The position numbers were made by a program, and so were the translations under genes. A DNA stretch of 64,000 bases from Mycolicibacterium aurum (GTDB lineage Bacteria; Actinomycetota; Actinomycetes; Mycobacteriales; Mycobacteriaceae), in the NCBI RefSeq assembly GCF_900637195.1, contig NZ_LR134356.1:4278001-4342000 (forward strand). The letters are read 5' to 3'. Under the pieces are notes generated by a model. It was not told the DNA's origin. It searched no databases and was given only the letters and a program-made list of their open reading frames with translations. Position 1 is the first letter of the stretch. Each line of letters begins with the position of its first letter. This document shows, piece after piece, positions 25,973 through 34,540 of the stretch.

Positions 25973-25992
25973 CGTGCGGCACGCGCCGCACG
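25973..25992 (+). other. Perfect hairpin in the glgE 5' leader
   Basis: CGTGCGGC-ACGC-GCCGCACG forms an 8-bp, GC-rich stem with a 4-nt loop. It ends only 3 bases before the AAAGGAG ribosome-binding site (25996-26002) of glgE. It is not followed by a T-run, so it may influence translation or mRNA stability instead of ending transcription. Confidence 0.55.
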
Positions 25993-26011
25993 GGTAAAGG
26001 AGTGGTTGCGA

Positions 26012-28102
26012 GTGACCGCCGGTCGGATCGAGATCGATGACGTCCAGCCCGTGGTGTCCAACGGGCGCTTTCCCGCCAAGGCCGTCGTCGGTGAGGTGGT
26101 ACCGGTGTCGGCGACGGTGTGGCGAGAAGGGCACGACGCGGTGTCGGCCACGCTCGTGGTCCGCTACCACGGCACCACCTATCCCCCGCTCGCCGACGAG
26201 CCGCCAGGACGCGTACGCGCCCAGGAGGCGGTGCCCATCCAGGACATCGTCAACCCCGGGCCGCGGGTTCGGCCGACAGCACTGCCGATGGCAGAAGGCC
26301 GCACGCCGGACGTCTTCCACGGCACGTTCACCCCGGACACCGCGGGTTTGTGGACGTTCCGGGTGGACGGCTGGGGTGACCCGATCGCCACCTGGCGCAA
26401 GAACGTGATCGCCAAGCTCGACGCCGGCCAAGGCGAGGGCGAACTGAACAACGATCTGCTGGTCGGAGCGAAGCTGCTGGACCGGGCCGCCACCGGCGTG
26501 GCCCGGCAGGATCGGTTTCCGCTCGCGGAGGCCGCAGCGCGCCTGCGTGAGCCGGGCGACCCCTTCTACCGGGCGGGCGCGGCGCTGGCACCCGAGATCA
26601 CCGAGCTGCTCGACAAGTATCCGCTGCGCGAGCTGATCACCCGGGGACAGCAGCACGGCATCTGGGTGGATCGGCCGCTGGCGCGGTTCAGTTCCTGGTA
26701 CGAGTTCTTCCCACGGTCGACCGGCGGGTGGGACCCCTCCGGCAACCCGGTGCACGGAACGTTCGCCACCGCTACCAAGGCCCTGCCGCGCATCGCCAGG
26801 ATGAACTTCGACATCGCCTACCTGCCGCCGATCCATCCGATCGGCAAGGTGCACCGCAAGGGGCGCAACAACAGCGTCACCGCGGCGCCCGGCGACGTCG
26901 GCTCGCCGTGGGCGATCGGGAGCGACGAGGGCGGGCACGACGCAGTGCACCCGGACCTCGGCACCATCGACGACTTCGACGACTTCGTGGCCGCCGCCAA
27001 GGACGAAGGCCTTGAGGTGGCGCTGGACCTGGCCCTGCAGTGCGCGCCGGACCACCCGTGGGCGCGCGAGCACCCCGAGTGGTTCACCGTCCTGCCCGAC
27101 GGCACGATCGCTTACGCGGAGAACCCGCCGAAGAAGTACCAGGACATCTACCCGCTGAACTTCGACAACGACCCCGCGGGCCTGTACGAAGAAGTGCTTC
27201 GCATCGTGCGGTTCTGGATTTCCCACGGAGTCAAGGTGTTCCGGGTCGACAATCCGCACACCAAGCCGCCGAACTTCTGGGCCTGGCTGATCGGCGAGGT
27301 CAAGAACGAGGATCCCGACGTGCTGTTCCTGGCCGAGGCGTTCACCCGGCCCGCGCGGCTGTTCGGTCTGGCCAAGCTCGGATACACGCAGTCCTACACC
27401 TACTTCACGTGGCGTACGGCCAAGTGGGAGCTGACCGAGTTCGGTCAGTCGATCGCCGAGCATGCCGACTACAGCAGGCAGAGCCTGTGGGTCAACACGC
27501 CGGACATCCTGCACGAGAGCCTGCAGCACGGCGGCCCGGGCATGTTCGCCATCCGTGCCGCGCTCGCGTCGACCATGAGCCCGACGTGGGGGGTGTACTC
27601 CGGTTTCGAGCTGTTCGAGCATCGTGCGGTCCGCGAGGGCAGCGAGGAGTACCTGAACTCGGAGAAGTACGAGCTGCGGCCGCGCGACTTCGATGCCGCA
27701 CTCGCCGACGGCGAGTCGCTGGAACCGTTCATCACGCGCCTCAACGAGATCCGCCGCGTACACCCGGCGCTCCAGCAGCTGCGCACGATCACGTTCCACA
27801 CCATCGACAACGACGCACTGCTGGCGTACAGCAAGTTCGACCCGGCCACCGGCGACCAGGTGCTCGTGGTCGTCACCATCAACCCGTTCGGCGCCGAGGA
27901 CGGCACGCTGTGGCTGGACATGGCCGCCCTCGGCATGGACCCGCAAGACCGTTTTTGGGTGCGCGATGAAATCACCGGCGAGGAATACCAGTGGGGCCAA
28001 AGCAATTACGTGCGCCTGGACCCCGCCCGAGCGGTAGCGCATGTGCTCAACATGCCGCAGGTCCCCGCCGACCAACGATCCAAACTGCTGCGCAGGGAGT
28101 GA
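26012..28102 (+). CDS. glgE: Alpha-1,4-glucan:maltose-1-phosphate maltosyltransferase
   Basis: Transfers maltose from maltose-1-phosphate onto alpha-1,4-glucans, the key step of the trehalose-derived glucan route. It has 696 residues. The N-terminal domain contains GRIEIDDVQPVVSNGRFPAK and the GH13 core follows. The nucleophile is Asp413 in FRVDNPHTKP and the acid Glu442 in FLAEAFTRP; DNPHTKP is typical of GlgE. GTG 26012 is preferred over TTG 26006 because AAAGGAG at 25996-26002 then has nine bases of spacing. glgB begins 4 bp after its stop. It matches Rv1327c, a known inhibitor target in M. tuberculosis because blocking it lets toxic maltose-1-phosphate accumulate. Confidence 0.95.
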   Translation: MTAGRIEIDDVQPVVSNGRFPAKAVVGEVVPVSATVWREGHDAVSATLVVRYHGTTYPPLADEPPGRVRAQEAVPIQDIVNPGPRVRPTALPMAEGRTPDVFHGTFTPDTAGLWTFRVDGWGDPIATWRKNVIAKLDAGQGEGELNNDLLVGAKLLDRAATGVARQDRFPLAEAAARLREPGDPFYRAGAALAPEITELLDKYPLRELITRGQQHGIWVDRPLARFSSWYEFFPRSTGGWDPSGNPVHGTFATATKALPRIARMNFDIAYLPPIHPIGKVHRKGRNNSVTAAPGDVGSPWAIGSDEGGHDAVHPDLGTIDDFDDFVAAAKDEGLEVALDLALQCAPDHPWAREHPEWFTVLPDGTIAYAENPPKKYQDIYPLNFDNDPAGLYEEVLRIVRFWISHGVKVFRVDNPHTKPPNFWAWLIGEVKNEDPDVLFLAEAFTRPARLFGLAKLGYTQSYTYFTWRTAKWELTEFGQSIAEHADYSRQSLWVNTPDILHESLQHGGPGMFAIRAALASTMSPTWGVYSGFELFEHRAVREGSEEYLNSEKYELRPRDFDAALADGESLEPFITRLNEIRRVHPALQQLRTITFHTIDNDALLAYSKFDPATGDQVLVVVTINPFGAEDGTLWLDMAALGMDPQDRFWVRDEITGEEYQWGQSNYVRLDPARAVAHVLNMPQVPADQRSKLLRRE

Positions 28103-28106
28103 CGAT

Positions 28107-30326
28107 ATGACCAACGCGTCGAATGTGACGAACCAGATCGACAGCCCACATCTGCGGCCGCACACGGCCGACCTCAACCGGCTGATGGCCGGCGAGCACC
28201 ACGATCCGCACGCGGTTCTCGGCGCTCACGAATACGACGACCACACCGTGATCCGCGCCTTCCGGCCGCACGCCGTCGAGGTCAATGCGGTGATCGGCGG
28301 CGCACGCTACCCGCTGCAACACATCGAAGGCGGGCTCTTCGCGGTGGCGGTGCCCTTCACCAACCTGATCGACTACCGCTTCGAGATCAGGTACTCCGAC
28401 GACGAAGCGGCCTTCGTACATACCGTTGCCGACGCCTACCGCTTCCTTCCCACGCTGGGCGAGATCGACCTGCACTTGTTCGCAGAGGGCCGGCACGAGC
28501 GACTGTGGGAGATCCTGGGCGCGCACCGCCGTAGTTTCACCACCGCCGACGGCGTGGTGGACGGGGTGTCGTTCGCGGTGTGGGCGCCCAACGCCAAGGG
28601 CGTCAGCGTCACCGGCGATTTCAACCACTGGGGCAACGAAGCCCAGATGCGGGTTCTGGGGTCGACGGGCGTCTGGGAACTGTTCTGGCCGAATTTCCCT
28701 GAGGGGGGCCTGTACAAGTTCCGCGTGCACGGCGCCGACGACAATGTCGTAGACCGTGCCGACCCGATGGCCTTCGCCACCGAAGTGCCGCCGCAGACCG
28801 CCTCCCGCGAGTTCACCAGTGACTACACATGGAGTGACGAGGAGTGGATGAGCGGCCGGGCGCTGCGCAACCCGGTGTTCGAGCCGATGAGCACCTACGA
28901 GGTGCATCTGGGGTCCTGGCGTCCCGGGCTCAGCTACACCGAGCTGGCCGATCAGCTCACCGAATACCTTGTCGACCATGGGTTCACCCACGTCGAGATG
29001 CTGCCCGTCGCCGAGCACCCGTTCGGCGGGTCCTGGGGATACCAGGTGACGTCCTACTATGCGCCGTCCTCCCGGTTCGGCTCCCCCGACGAGTTCCGTT
29101 ATCTCGTCGATGCTCTGCACCGCGCCGGGATCGGCGTGCTGGTGGACTGGGTGCCCGCCCACTTCCCCAAGGACGCGTGGGCGCTCGGCCGATTCGACGG
29201 AACTGCCCTCTACGAGCACGGCGATCCACGCCGCGGTGAGCAATTAGACTGGGGCACATACGTTTTCGACTTCGGCCGACCCGAAGTACGCAACTTCCTG
29301 GTCGCCAACGCGCTGTACTGGCTGCAGGAGTACCACATCGACGGGTTGCGCGTCGACGCGGTCGCGTCGATGCTCTACCTCGACTACTCGCGACCCGAGG
29401 GCGGCTGGTCACCCAACATCTACGGCGGCCGCGAGAACCTGGAGGCCGTGCAGTTCCTGCAGGAGATGAACGCCACCGTCCACAAGGCCAACCCGGGTAT
29501 CGTCACCATCGCCGAGGAGTCGACGTCCTGGCCCGGTGTCACGCGTCCGACAAACCTTGGCGGCCTTGGCTTTTCGATGAAGTGGAACATGGGCTGGATG
29601 AACGACACGCTCGAGTTCATCAAGCGTGACCCCATTCATCGCAGCTACCACCACCACGAGCTCACCTTCTCGCTGCTGTACGCGTTCAGTGAGAACTTCG
29701 TGCTGCCCATCAGCCACGACGAGGTCGTCCACGGCAAGGGCACGCTGTGGGGCCGGATGCCGGGCAGCGACCACATGAAGGCGGCCGGCATCCGTAGCCT
29801 GCTGGCGTATCAGTGGGCACATCCGGGTAAGCAGCTGCTGTTCATGGGCCAGGAGTTCGGCCAGCGTGCCGAGTGGTCCGAAGAACGCGGTGTCGACTGG
29901 TTCCAGCTCGACGAGCAGGGGTTCTCGGACGGGATCCTGCGGATGCTGACCGACGCCAACGGCATCTACCGCGGTTCGCGTGCGCTGTGGTCACGCGACA
30001 GCAATCCGGAGGGATACTCCTGGATCGACGCCAACGACTCGGCGAACAACGTGCTGAGCTTCCTGCGGTTCGGCGACGACGGCTCGATGATGGCGTGCGT
30101 GTTCAACTTCTCGGGATCCGAGCACGCGCGCTACCGGCTGGGCCTGCCGCACGCCGGGACCTGGCGCGAGGTGCTCAACACCGATTCCGACAACTATCAC
30201 GGCTCGGGCATCGGCAATTACGGCGCCGTCGAGGCCACCGACGAGCCGTGGCACGGCCGGCCGGCGTCGGCGGTCATGGTGCTGCCGCCGCTATCGGCGC
30301 TGTGGTTCGAACCCGAGCAGCCCTAG
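28107..30326 (+). CDS. glgB: 1,4-alpha-glucan branching enzyme
   Basis: Introduces alpha-1,6 branches into the linear glucan made by GlgE. It has 739 residues: an N-terminal carbohydrate-binding region, a CBM48 module (SFAVWAPNAKGVSVTGDFNHW) and a GH13 barrel. The nucleophile is Asp417 in DGLRVDAVASMLYLDYSR and the acid Glu470 in TIAEESTSWP; ISHDEVVHGKG carries the transition-state His-Asp. The ATG at 28107 follows AGGGAG at 28094-28099. It is co-transcribed with glgE and matches Rv1326c. A strong hairpin terminator follows its stop. Confidence 0.95.
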   Translation: MTNASNVTNQIDSPHLRPHTADLNRLMAGEHHDPHAVLGAHEYDDHTVIRAFRPHAVEVNAVIGGARYPLQHIEGGLFAVAVPFTNLIDYRFEIRYSDDEAAFVHTVADAYRFLPTLGEIDLHLFAEGRHERLWEILGAHRRSFTTADGVVDGVSFAVWAPNAKGVSVTGDFNHWGNEAQMRVLGSTGVWELFWPNFPEGGLYKFRVHGADDNVVDRADPMAFATEVPPQTASREFTSDYTWSDEEWMSGRALRNPVFEPMSTYEVHLGSWRPGLSYTELADQLTEYLVDHGFTHVEMLPVAEHPFGGSWGYQVTSYYAPSSRFGSPDEFRYLVDALHRAGIGVLVDWVPAHFPKDAWALGRFDGTALYEHGDPRRGEQLDWGTYVFDFGRPEVRNFLVANALYWLQEYHIDGLRVDAVASMLYLDYSRPEGGWSPNIYGGRENLEAVQFLQEMNATVHKANPGIVTIAEESTSWPGVTRPTNLGGLGFSMKWNMGWMNDTLEFIKRDPIHRSYHHHELTFSLLYAFSENFVLPISHDEVVHGKGTLWGRMPGSDHMKAAGIRSLLAYQWAHPGKQLLFMGQEFGQRAEWSEERGVDWFQLDEQGFSDGILRMLTDANGIYRGSRALWSRDSNPEGYSWIDANDSANNVLSFLRFGDDGSMMACVFNFSGSEHARYRLGLPHAGTWREVLNTDSDNYHGSGIGNYGAVEATDEPWHGRPASAVMVLPPLSALWFEPEQP

Positions 30327-30337
30327 TACTCACGCGA

Positions 30338-30390
30338 GCAGATGCGAAATCGCGCGGATTCAACAAGAATCCGCGCGATTTTGTGTCTGC
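30338..30390. terminator. Strong bidirectional hairpin terminator between glgB and the thioredoxin-like gene
   Basis: A perfect 15-bp stem AAATCGCGCGGATTC / GAATCCGCGCGATTT (30347-30361 and 30367-30381) encloses the loop AACAA. The stem extends by nine further pairs, including G-U wobbles, to 30338 and 30390. The right arm ends in TTTT. It lies between the convergent glgB and the thioredoxin-like gene. Confidence 0.85.
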
Positions 30391-30406
30391 CGGGCGGGTG
30401 GGGGCG

Positions 30407-31297
30407 TCAGTACAGGGCGTTGGCGAGGTTGCGCCGTCCGGCGATCACCTCGGGATCGGCTGGATCGAACAGGTCGAACAGTTCGATCAACCGGGTCCGC
30501 ACCGCGGTGCGCTCGTCTCCCGCGGTTCGCCTGACCAGATCGGTCAACCGTGCGAAAGCGCCGTGAATGTCCTGCTGCATGATTTCGACGTCCGCGGCGG
30601 CGAAGGCGGCCTCGACGTCACCCGGTGACGCGTCGGCGGTGGCCACCGCATCCTGCGGATGGGTCGTGGCGCGCTGCAGGAAGCCGATCTGACGCACCGC
30701 GCCCTTGGCCTCCTGGTGACCGGGATTGGCGTCCAGAATCGCCTGGTAGGCCTGGCGCGCCGCGTCGAATTCGCCGGCGTCCAGGAAGGCCCGCGCCTGC
30801 TCGATCTCGGGGTCGACCTCGTCGGCCGGCTCCTCACCAGGCGCGCCGCCGAGCTTTCCCTCGACGGCGTTCATCAGGGAGTCGATCCAGCGCCGGAGTT
30901 GCTCGGGCGGCTGCATCCCCTCGAAGCTCGAGAGCGGCCGTCCGGCAGCCAGAGCCACCACAGTCGGCACCGCCTGCACGCCGAACATCTGAGCCACCCG
31001 CGGCGTGGTGTCGACGTTCACCGTGGCGAACACCCACTTGCCACCATCGGCGGCGGCGAGCGCGGTGAGCGCATCGCCGAGTTGAGTGCTCGCGTCGCTG
31101 CGAGGCGACCACAGCAGCACGACCACCGGCAGTTCGGTAGAGCGGACCAGGACCTCGGCTTCCAGGTTGGCTTCGGTGACTTCGACCCCGCCCGGCTTGC
31201 CGCCCGAACCGCCGTCGGCGGCCGGCCGCTGCTTGAGTGCCGACAGGTCGACGGCACCCGCCAGTGCGGGGGAGATACGGGGTCCTGGACGCGTCAC
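30407..31297 (-). CDS. Thioredoxin-fold and TPR-like protein (CnoX/YbbN type, Rv1324)
   Basis: A 296-residue protein. A thioredoxin-like domain spans about residues 40-145 (VVVLLWSPRSDASTQLGDAL, VFATVNVDTTPRVAQMFGVQAVPTVVAL), followed by TPR-like helices (RAFLDAGEFDAARQAYQAILDANPGH). The redox CxxC is absent: the site reads SPRSDAS, so it is not an oxidoreductase of the usual kind. The architecture matches the chaperedoxin YbbN/CnoX family, which protects proteins from aggregation. Start at 31297. Convergent with glgB across a terminator; matches Rv1324. Confidence 0.85.
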   Translation of the reverse strand: MTRPGPRISPALAGAVDLSALKQRPAADGGSGGKPGGVEVTEANLEAEVLVRSTELPVVVLLWSPRSDASTQLGDALTALAAADGGKWVFATVNVDTTPRVAQMFGVQAVPTVVALAAGRPLSSFEGMQPPEQLRRWIDSLMNAVEGKLGGAPGEEPADEVDPEIEQARAFLDAGEFDAARQAYQAILDANPGHQEAKGAVRQIGFLQRATTHPQDAVATADASPGDVEAAFAAADVEIMQQDIHGAFARLTDLVRRTAGDERTAVRTRLIELFDLFDPADPEVIAGRRNLANALY

Positions 31298-31310
31298 AAG
31301 CTCAAGTCTG

Positions 31311-31694
31311 TCACGTTGTTTCCGGTACCGAAGCCCCCGGTTGACCCAAGCCCGCCGCGACCGGCTGCGACCCCATTCGACCGGTCCGATCAGCCCATAT
31401 GAGGAAGATCACACTGCCCAGCGGCACGATGCTGCCCAGCAACGCCAGCAACCATGTTCCGACTCCCCATTTGACCGAGATGCCCACCAGAAGTGCAGCC
31501 ACCAGGAACGCGATGAAGATGCCTCCGTGGATCGGCCCGAAGACCTTGACGCCGACCTCGGTCTGCGGCGAGCCGAGGTATTTGAAGTACATCCCGATCA
31601 GCAGGCCTGCCCAGCTGAGCGCCTCGGCGAACGCGATCAACCGGAACCATCCCGCCGCGGTGCGGAGGTCGTATGCGCTTGTCATGGACGCCAT
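31311..31694 (-). CDS. DUF3817 integral membrane protein
   Basis: A membrane protein of about 127 residues with three hydrophobic helices (WFRLIAFAEALSWAGLLIGMYF, GGIFIAFLVAALLVGISV, WLLALLGSIVPLGSVIFLIW) and the motif FGPIHGGIF characteristic of DUF3817. The function is unknown. An ATG at 31685 (MTSAYD) is an alternative start, and no ribosome-binding site decides between them. It lies 13 bp upstream of the thioredoxin-like gene on the same strand. It is the second DUF3817 protein in this window. Confidence 0.82.
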   Translation of the reverse strand: MASMTSAYDLRTAAGWFRLIAFAEALSWAGLLIGMYFKYLGSPQTEVGVKVFGPIHGGIFIAFLVAALLVGISVKWGVGTWLLALLGSIVPLGSVIFLIWADRTGRMGSQPVAAGLGQPGASVPETT

Positions 31695-31747
31695 TCTGCC
31701 CGAATCGGCGCGCAGCTACTACACAGCGTCGTTGTAAAGGGGTCCGG

Positions 31748-32941
31748 TCACGGCCGGCGCAGGATCAACGCGTCGCCCTGACCGCCGGCTCCGCAGAGCG
31801 CGGCGACGGCGTAACCCGAACCCTTGCGGGCCAGTTCCAAGGCGGCGTGCAGCGTGATGCGGGCGCCGGACATGCCGATGGGATGACCCACGGCGATGGC
31901 TCCGCCATTGGTGTTGACCCTGTCGGGGTCGACCCCGAGTTCCCTGGTGGAAGCAAGGGCGACCGCTGCGAACGCCTCGTTGATCTCGATCACGTCGAGC
32001 TGGTCGAGGGAGATGCCCTCCTTGGCGACGGCCTTCTTGATGGCGTTCGCCGGCTGGCTCTGCAGCGTCGAGTCGGGCCCGGCGACCACACCGTGCGCTC
32101 CGATCTCGCACAGCCAGGTCAGCCCCAGTTCCTCGGCCTTCGCCTTGTTCATGACGACGACAGCGCATGCGCCGTCGGAGATCTGGGACGCCGACCCCGC
32201 GGTGATGGTGCCGTCCTTGCGGAACGCGGGCCGCAAGCCGCCGAGCGACTCGGCGGTGGTGTCGGCACGGATGCCTTCGTCCTCGGTGAACTCGAGTGCG
32301 TCGCCTTTGCGCTGTGGAATCTTCACCGGCACGACCTCGTCGGCGAACACCCCGTCCTTCCAGGCCCTGGCCGCCTTCTGATGCGAGGACGCAGCGAACT
32401 CGTCCTGCTCGGCGCGGGTGAACTTGTCGACGTCGTTGCGCTGCTCGGTGAGCGCACCCATCGGCTGGTCGGTGAACACGTCGTGCAGGCCGTCGTAGGC
32501 CATGTGATCGAGCACGGTGACGTCGCCGTACTTGTAGCCCGCACGGCTCTTGGGCAGCAGATGCGGGGCCTGGGTCATCGACTCCTGCCCACCGGCGACG
32601 ACGACGTCGAACTCGCCGGCCCGGATCAGCTGATCAGCCAGCGCGATCGCGTCGATGCCGGACAGGCACATCTTGTTGATGGTCAGCGATGCGACATCCC
32701 AGCCGATGCCGGCGGCCACCGCAGCCTGGCGGGCGGGCATCTGCCCGGCGCCGGCGGTCAGCACCTGGCCCATGATCACGTACTCGACGAACCGAGCCGG
32801 ATTCTCCACGTTCGGGAAGGCCTTCTCCAGCGCTCCGGCGATCGCCACGCCGCCGAGGTCGCTGCCCGAGAAATCCTTCAGCGAACCCATCAACTTGCCC
32901 ACCGGAGTACGGGCTCCAGCAACAATCACCGACGTCGTCAT
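31748..32941 (-). CDS. fadA4: Acetyl-CoA acetyltransferase (thiolase)
   Basis: A 397-residue thiolase: condenses or cleaves acetyl-CoA and acetoacetyl-CoA. The nucleophilic Cys92 lies in INKMCLSG, the catalytic His in GHPIGMSGAR, and the second Cys in CGAGGQGDAL. Residues INEAFAAVAL also match. It matches M. tuberculosis fadA4 (Rv1323), which is divergent from the methylmalonyl-CoA epimerase gene in the same way (103-bp gap here). Confidence 0.93.
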   Translation of the reverse strand: MTTSVIVAGARTPVGKLMGSLKDFSGSDLGGVAIAGALEKAFPNVENPARFVEYVIMGQVLTAGAGQMPARQAAVAAGIGWDVASLTINKMCLSGIDAIALADQLIRAGEFDVVVAGGQESMTQAPHLLPKSRAGYKYGDVTVLDHMAYDGLHDVFTDQPMGALTEQRNDVDKFTRAEQDEFAASSHQKAARAWKDGVFADEVVPVKIPQRKGDALEFTEDEGIRADTTAESLGGLRPAFRKDGTITAGSASQISDGACAVVVMNKAKAEELGLTWLCEIGAHGVVAGPDSTLQSQPANAIKKAVAKEGISLDQLDVIEINEAFAAVALASTRELGVDPDRVNTNGGAIAVGHPIGMSGARITLHAALELARKGSGYAVAALCGAGGQGDALILRRP

Positions 32942-33044
32942 AGGACCCTCCAGGGTGGTGTTGAGCGGTTTTGAAGCGGCCAGGAGAGGCTATACGTGCG
33001 CACCGACCTATTCGAAACCGATCCTGTTAGGTTACTTTTTCTTT

Positions 33045-33521
33045 ATGACCGCCGAGCAGACTGACGCCCGTCCGGTACTGGCCACCGCGCTGGTGACCGC
33101 CATCGATCATGTCGGCATCGCCGTGCCTGATCTGGACGCCGCGATCAAGTGGTACCACGACCATCTGGGCATGATCGTCCTGCACGAAGAAGTCAACGAC
33201 GAGCAGGGCATCCGCGAGGCCATGCTCTCGGTTCGCGGCGCCGCCGTCGGAAGCACCCAGATCCAGCTGATGGCCCCGATCGACGACAGCTCCACGATCG
33301 CCAAGTTCCTGGACAAGCGCGGGCCGGGTCTGCAGCAGTTCGCCTACCGGGTGAGCGATCTGGACACGCTCAGTGACCGTCTCCGCGATCAGGGCGTTCG
33401 TCTGATCTACGACGAGCCCCGCCGCGGCACCGCGAACTCGCGCATCAACTTCATCCACCCGAAAGACGGCGGCGGCGTGCTCATCGAGCTCGTCGAGCCC
33501 GCGGTAGACGCTGCCCACTGA
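33045..33521 (+). CDS. mce: Methylmalonyl-CoA epimerase
   Basis: Interconverts (2R)- and (2S)-methylmalonyl-CoA in the propionate pathway. It has 158 residues with two vicinal-oxygen-chelate modules: IDHVGIAVPDLDAAIKWYHDHLGM (metal His) and LQQFAYRVSDLDTLSDRLRD, ending NFIHPKDGGGVLIELVEP (metal Glu). The ATG at 33045 begins the match; the upstream sequence TTACTTTTTCTTT has no ribosome-binding site, so it may be leaderless. Called mcee or mce in different annotations, matching Rv1322A; unrelated to the Mce virulence proteins. Confidence 0.92.
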   Translation: MTAEQTDARPVLATALVTAIDHVGIAVPDLDAAIKWYHDHLGMIVLHEEVNDEQGIREAMLSVRGAAVGSTQIQLMAPIDDSSTIAKFLDKRGPGLQQFAYRVSDLDTLSDRLRDQGVRLIYDEPRRGTANSRINFIHPKDGGGVLIELVEPAVDAAH

Positions 33522-33528
33522 CCTACCT

Positions 33529-33822
33529 TCACGACCACCGGCGGGTGGGGCCGCGCGTGGCGCGATTCGCCCAGCAGGCCGTATGCCAGTGGCGCCGATC
33601 ATCCACGCTTCCCACGGTGTCGGCCGGCCACACCACGACGTGCGCAACGCCCGGCCTGATCTCGTGATCGCAGCCGGGGCACCGATAGATCTTGTTCGCA
33701 CGCGACGCGGCGACCGGACGCACCTCGTAGTCGTAGCCGTCGGCACCCACCTCGACACGTCGAGGCGCCGGTAGCGGGTCCCGCACCACCCGGCGCTTGC
33801 CCGCAGCACGACGCTTCGCCAT
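33529..33822 (-). CDS. Conserved zinc-ribbon-like protein (Rv1322-like)
   Basis: A 97-residue basic protein. A putative zinc site is formed by CPGC (residues 48-51) and a later HWHTACW; the N-terminus AKRRAAGKRRVVRD is strongly positive and could contact nucleic acid. The function is unknown. Its ATG overlaps the nucS stop by one base (TGATG), so the two are probably translationally coupled. The gene order matches Rv1321-Rv1322. Confidence 0.82.
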   Translation of the reverse strand: MAKRRAAGKRRVVRDPLPAPRRVEVGADGYDYEVRPVAASRANKIYRCPGCDHEIRPGVAHVVVWPADTVGSVDDRRHWHTACWANRATRGPTRRWS

Positions 33823-34493
33823 CAGAACAGTCGGAACTCGTCGCTGTCCATGCCCCGCATCTTGTCGTAATCCAGGGTGACGCAGCGAATTCCGCGGTCC
33901 GTTGCGAGCGTGCGGGCCTGCGGCTTGATCTGCTGGGCGGCGAACACCCCGGCGACCGGCGCCAGCAGCGAGTCCCGATTCATCAACTCCAGATAGCGGG
34001 TCAGCTGTTCGACGCCGTCGATCTCGCCCCGGCGTTTGATCTCGACCGCGACCGAGCGGCCCTGTTCATCGCGGCACAGCAGGTCCACCGGGCCGATGGG
34101 GGTCATGTACTCGCGCCGCACCAACGTGTATCCGGCACCGAGCAGTTCGACGTGCTCGGCCAGCAGCACCTGCAGGTGCGCCTCGACGCCGTCCTTGACC
34201 AGACCGGGATCGACACCCAGTTCATGGCTGGAATCGTGCTCGATCGCCTCCACGGTGATGCGTAGCTGCTCCCCCGCCTTGTTCTGCACCACCCACACCG
34301 GGGCGTCCCCGTCGGGCTCCTCGACCAGCCAGCACGGCGGGCTCATCCAGTTCAGTGGCTTGTAGGCACGGTCATCGGCGTGCACGCTGACCGACCCGTC
34401 GGCCTTGAACAGCAGCAGACGCCGGGCCGAGGGCAGATGGGCAGTGAGTCTGCCGACGTAGTCGACGGTGCACTGGGCGATGACGAGGCGCAC
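33822..34493 (-). CDS. nucS: Mismatch-specific endonuclease NucS/EndoMS
   Basis: Performs non-canonical mismatch repair in actinobacteria, which lack MutS/MutL, by cutting both strands at mismatches. It has 223 residues with an N-terminal dimerisation/DNA-binding domain and a C-terminal restriction-like nuclease. The catalytic residues lie in MTPIGPVDLLCRDEQGRSVAVEIKRRG (D...E-x-K). It has a C-terminal MDSDEFRLF tail, which in this family binds the sliding clamp. It matches Rv1321. Start ATG 34493. Confidence 0.94.
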   Translation of the reverse strand: MRLVIAQCTVDYVGRLTAHLPSARRLLLFKADGSVSVHADDRAYKPLNWMSPPCWLVEEPDGDAPVWVVQNKAGEQLRITVEAIEHDSSHELGVDPGLVKDGVEAHLQVLLAEHVELLGAGYTLVRREYMTPIGPVDLLCRDEQGRSVAVEIKRRGEIDGVEQLTRYLELMNRDSLLAPVAGVFAAQQIKPQARTLATDRGIRCVTLDYDKMRGMDSDEFRLF

Positions 34494-34540
34494 CGAACCA
34501 CCATAGATGGCATGCCCCGGGTCACTAGGCTGACGCCACG

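Noticed and set aside
25808..28177. 789-codon minus-strand frame antisense to glgE
   Set aside because: It is a shadow of the high-GC glgE reading frame; the antisense peptide is Arg/Val/Gly/His-rich with no domain.
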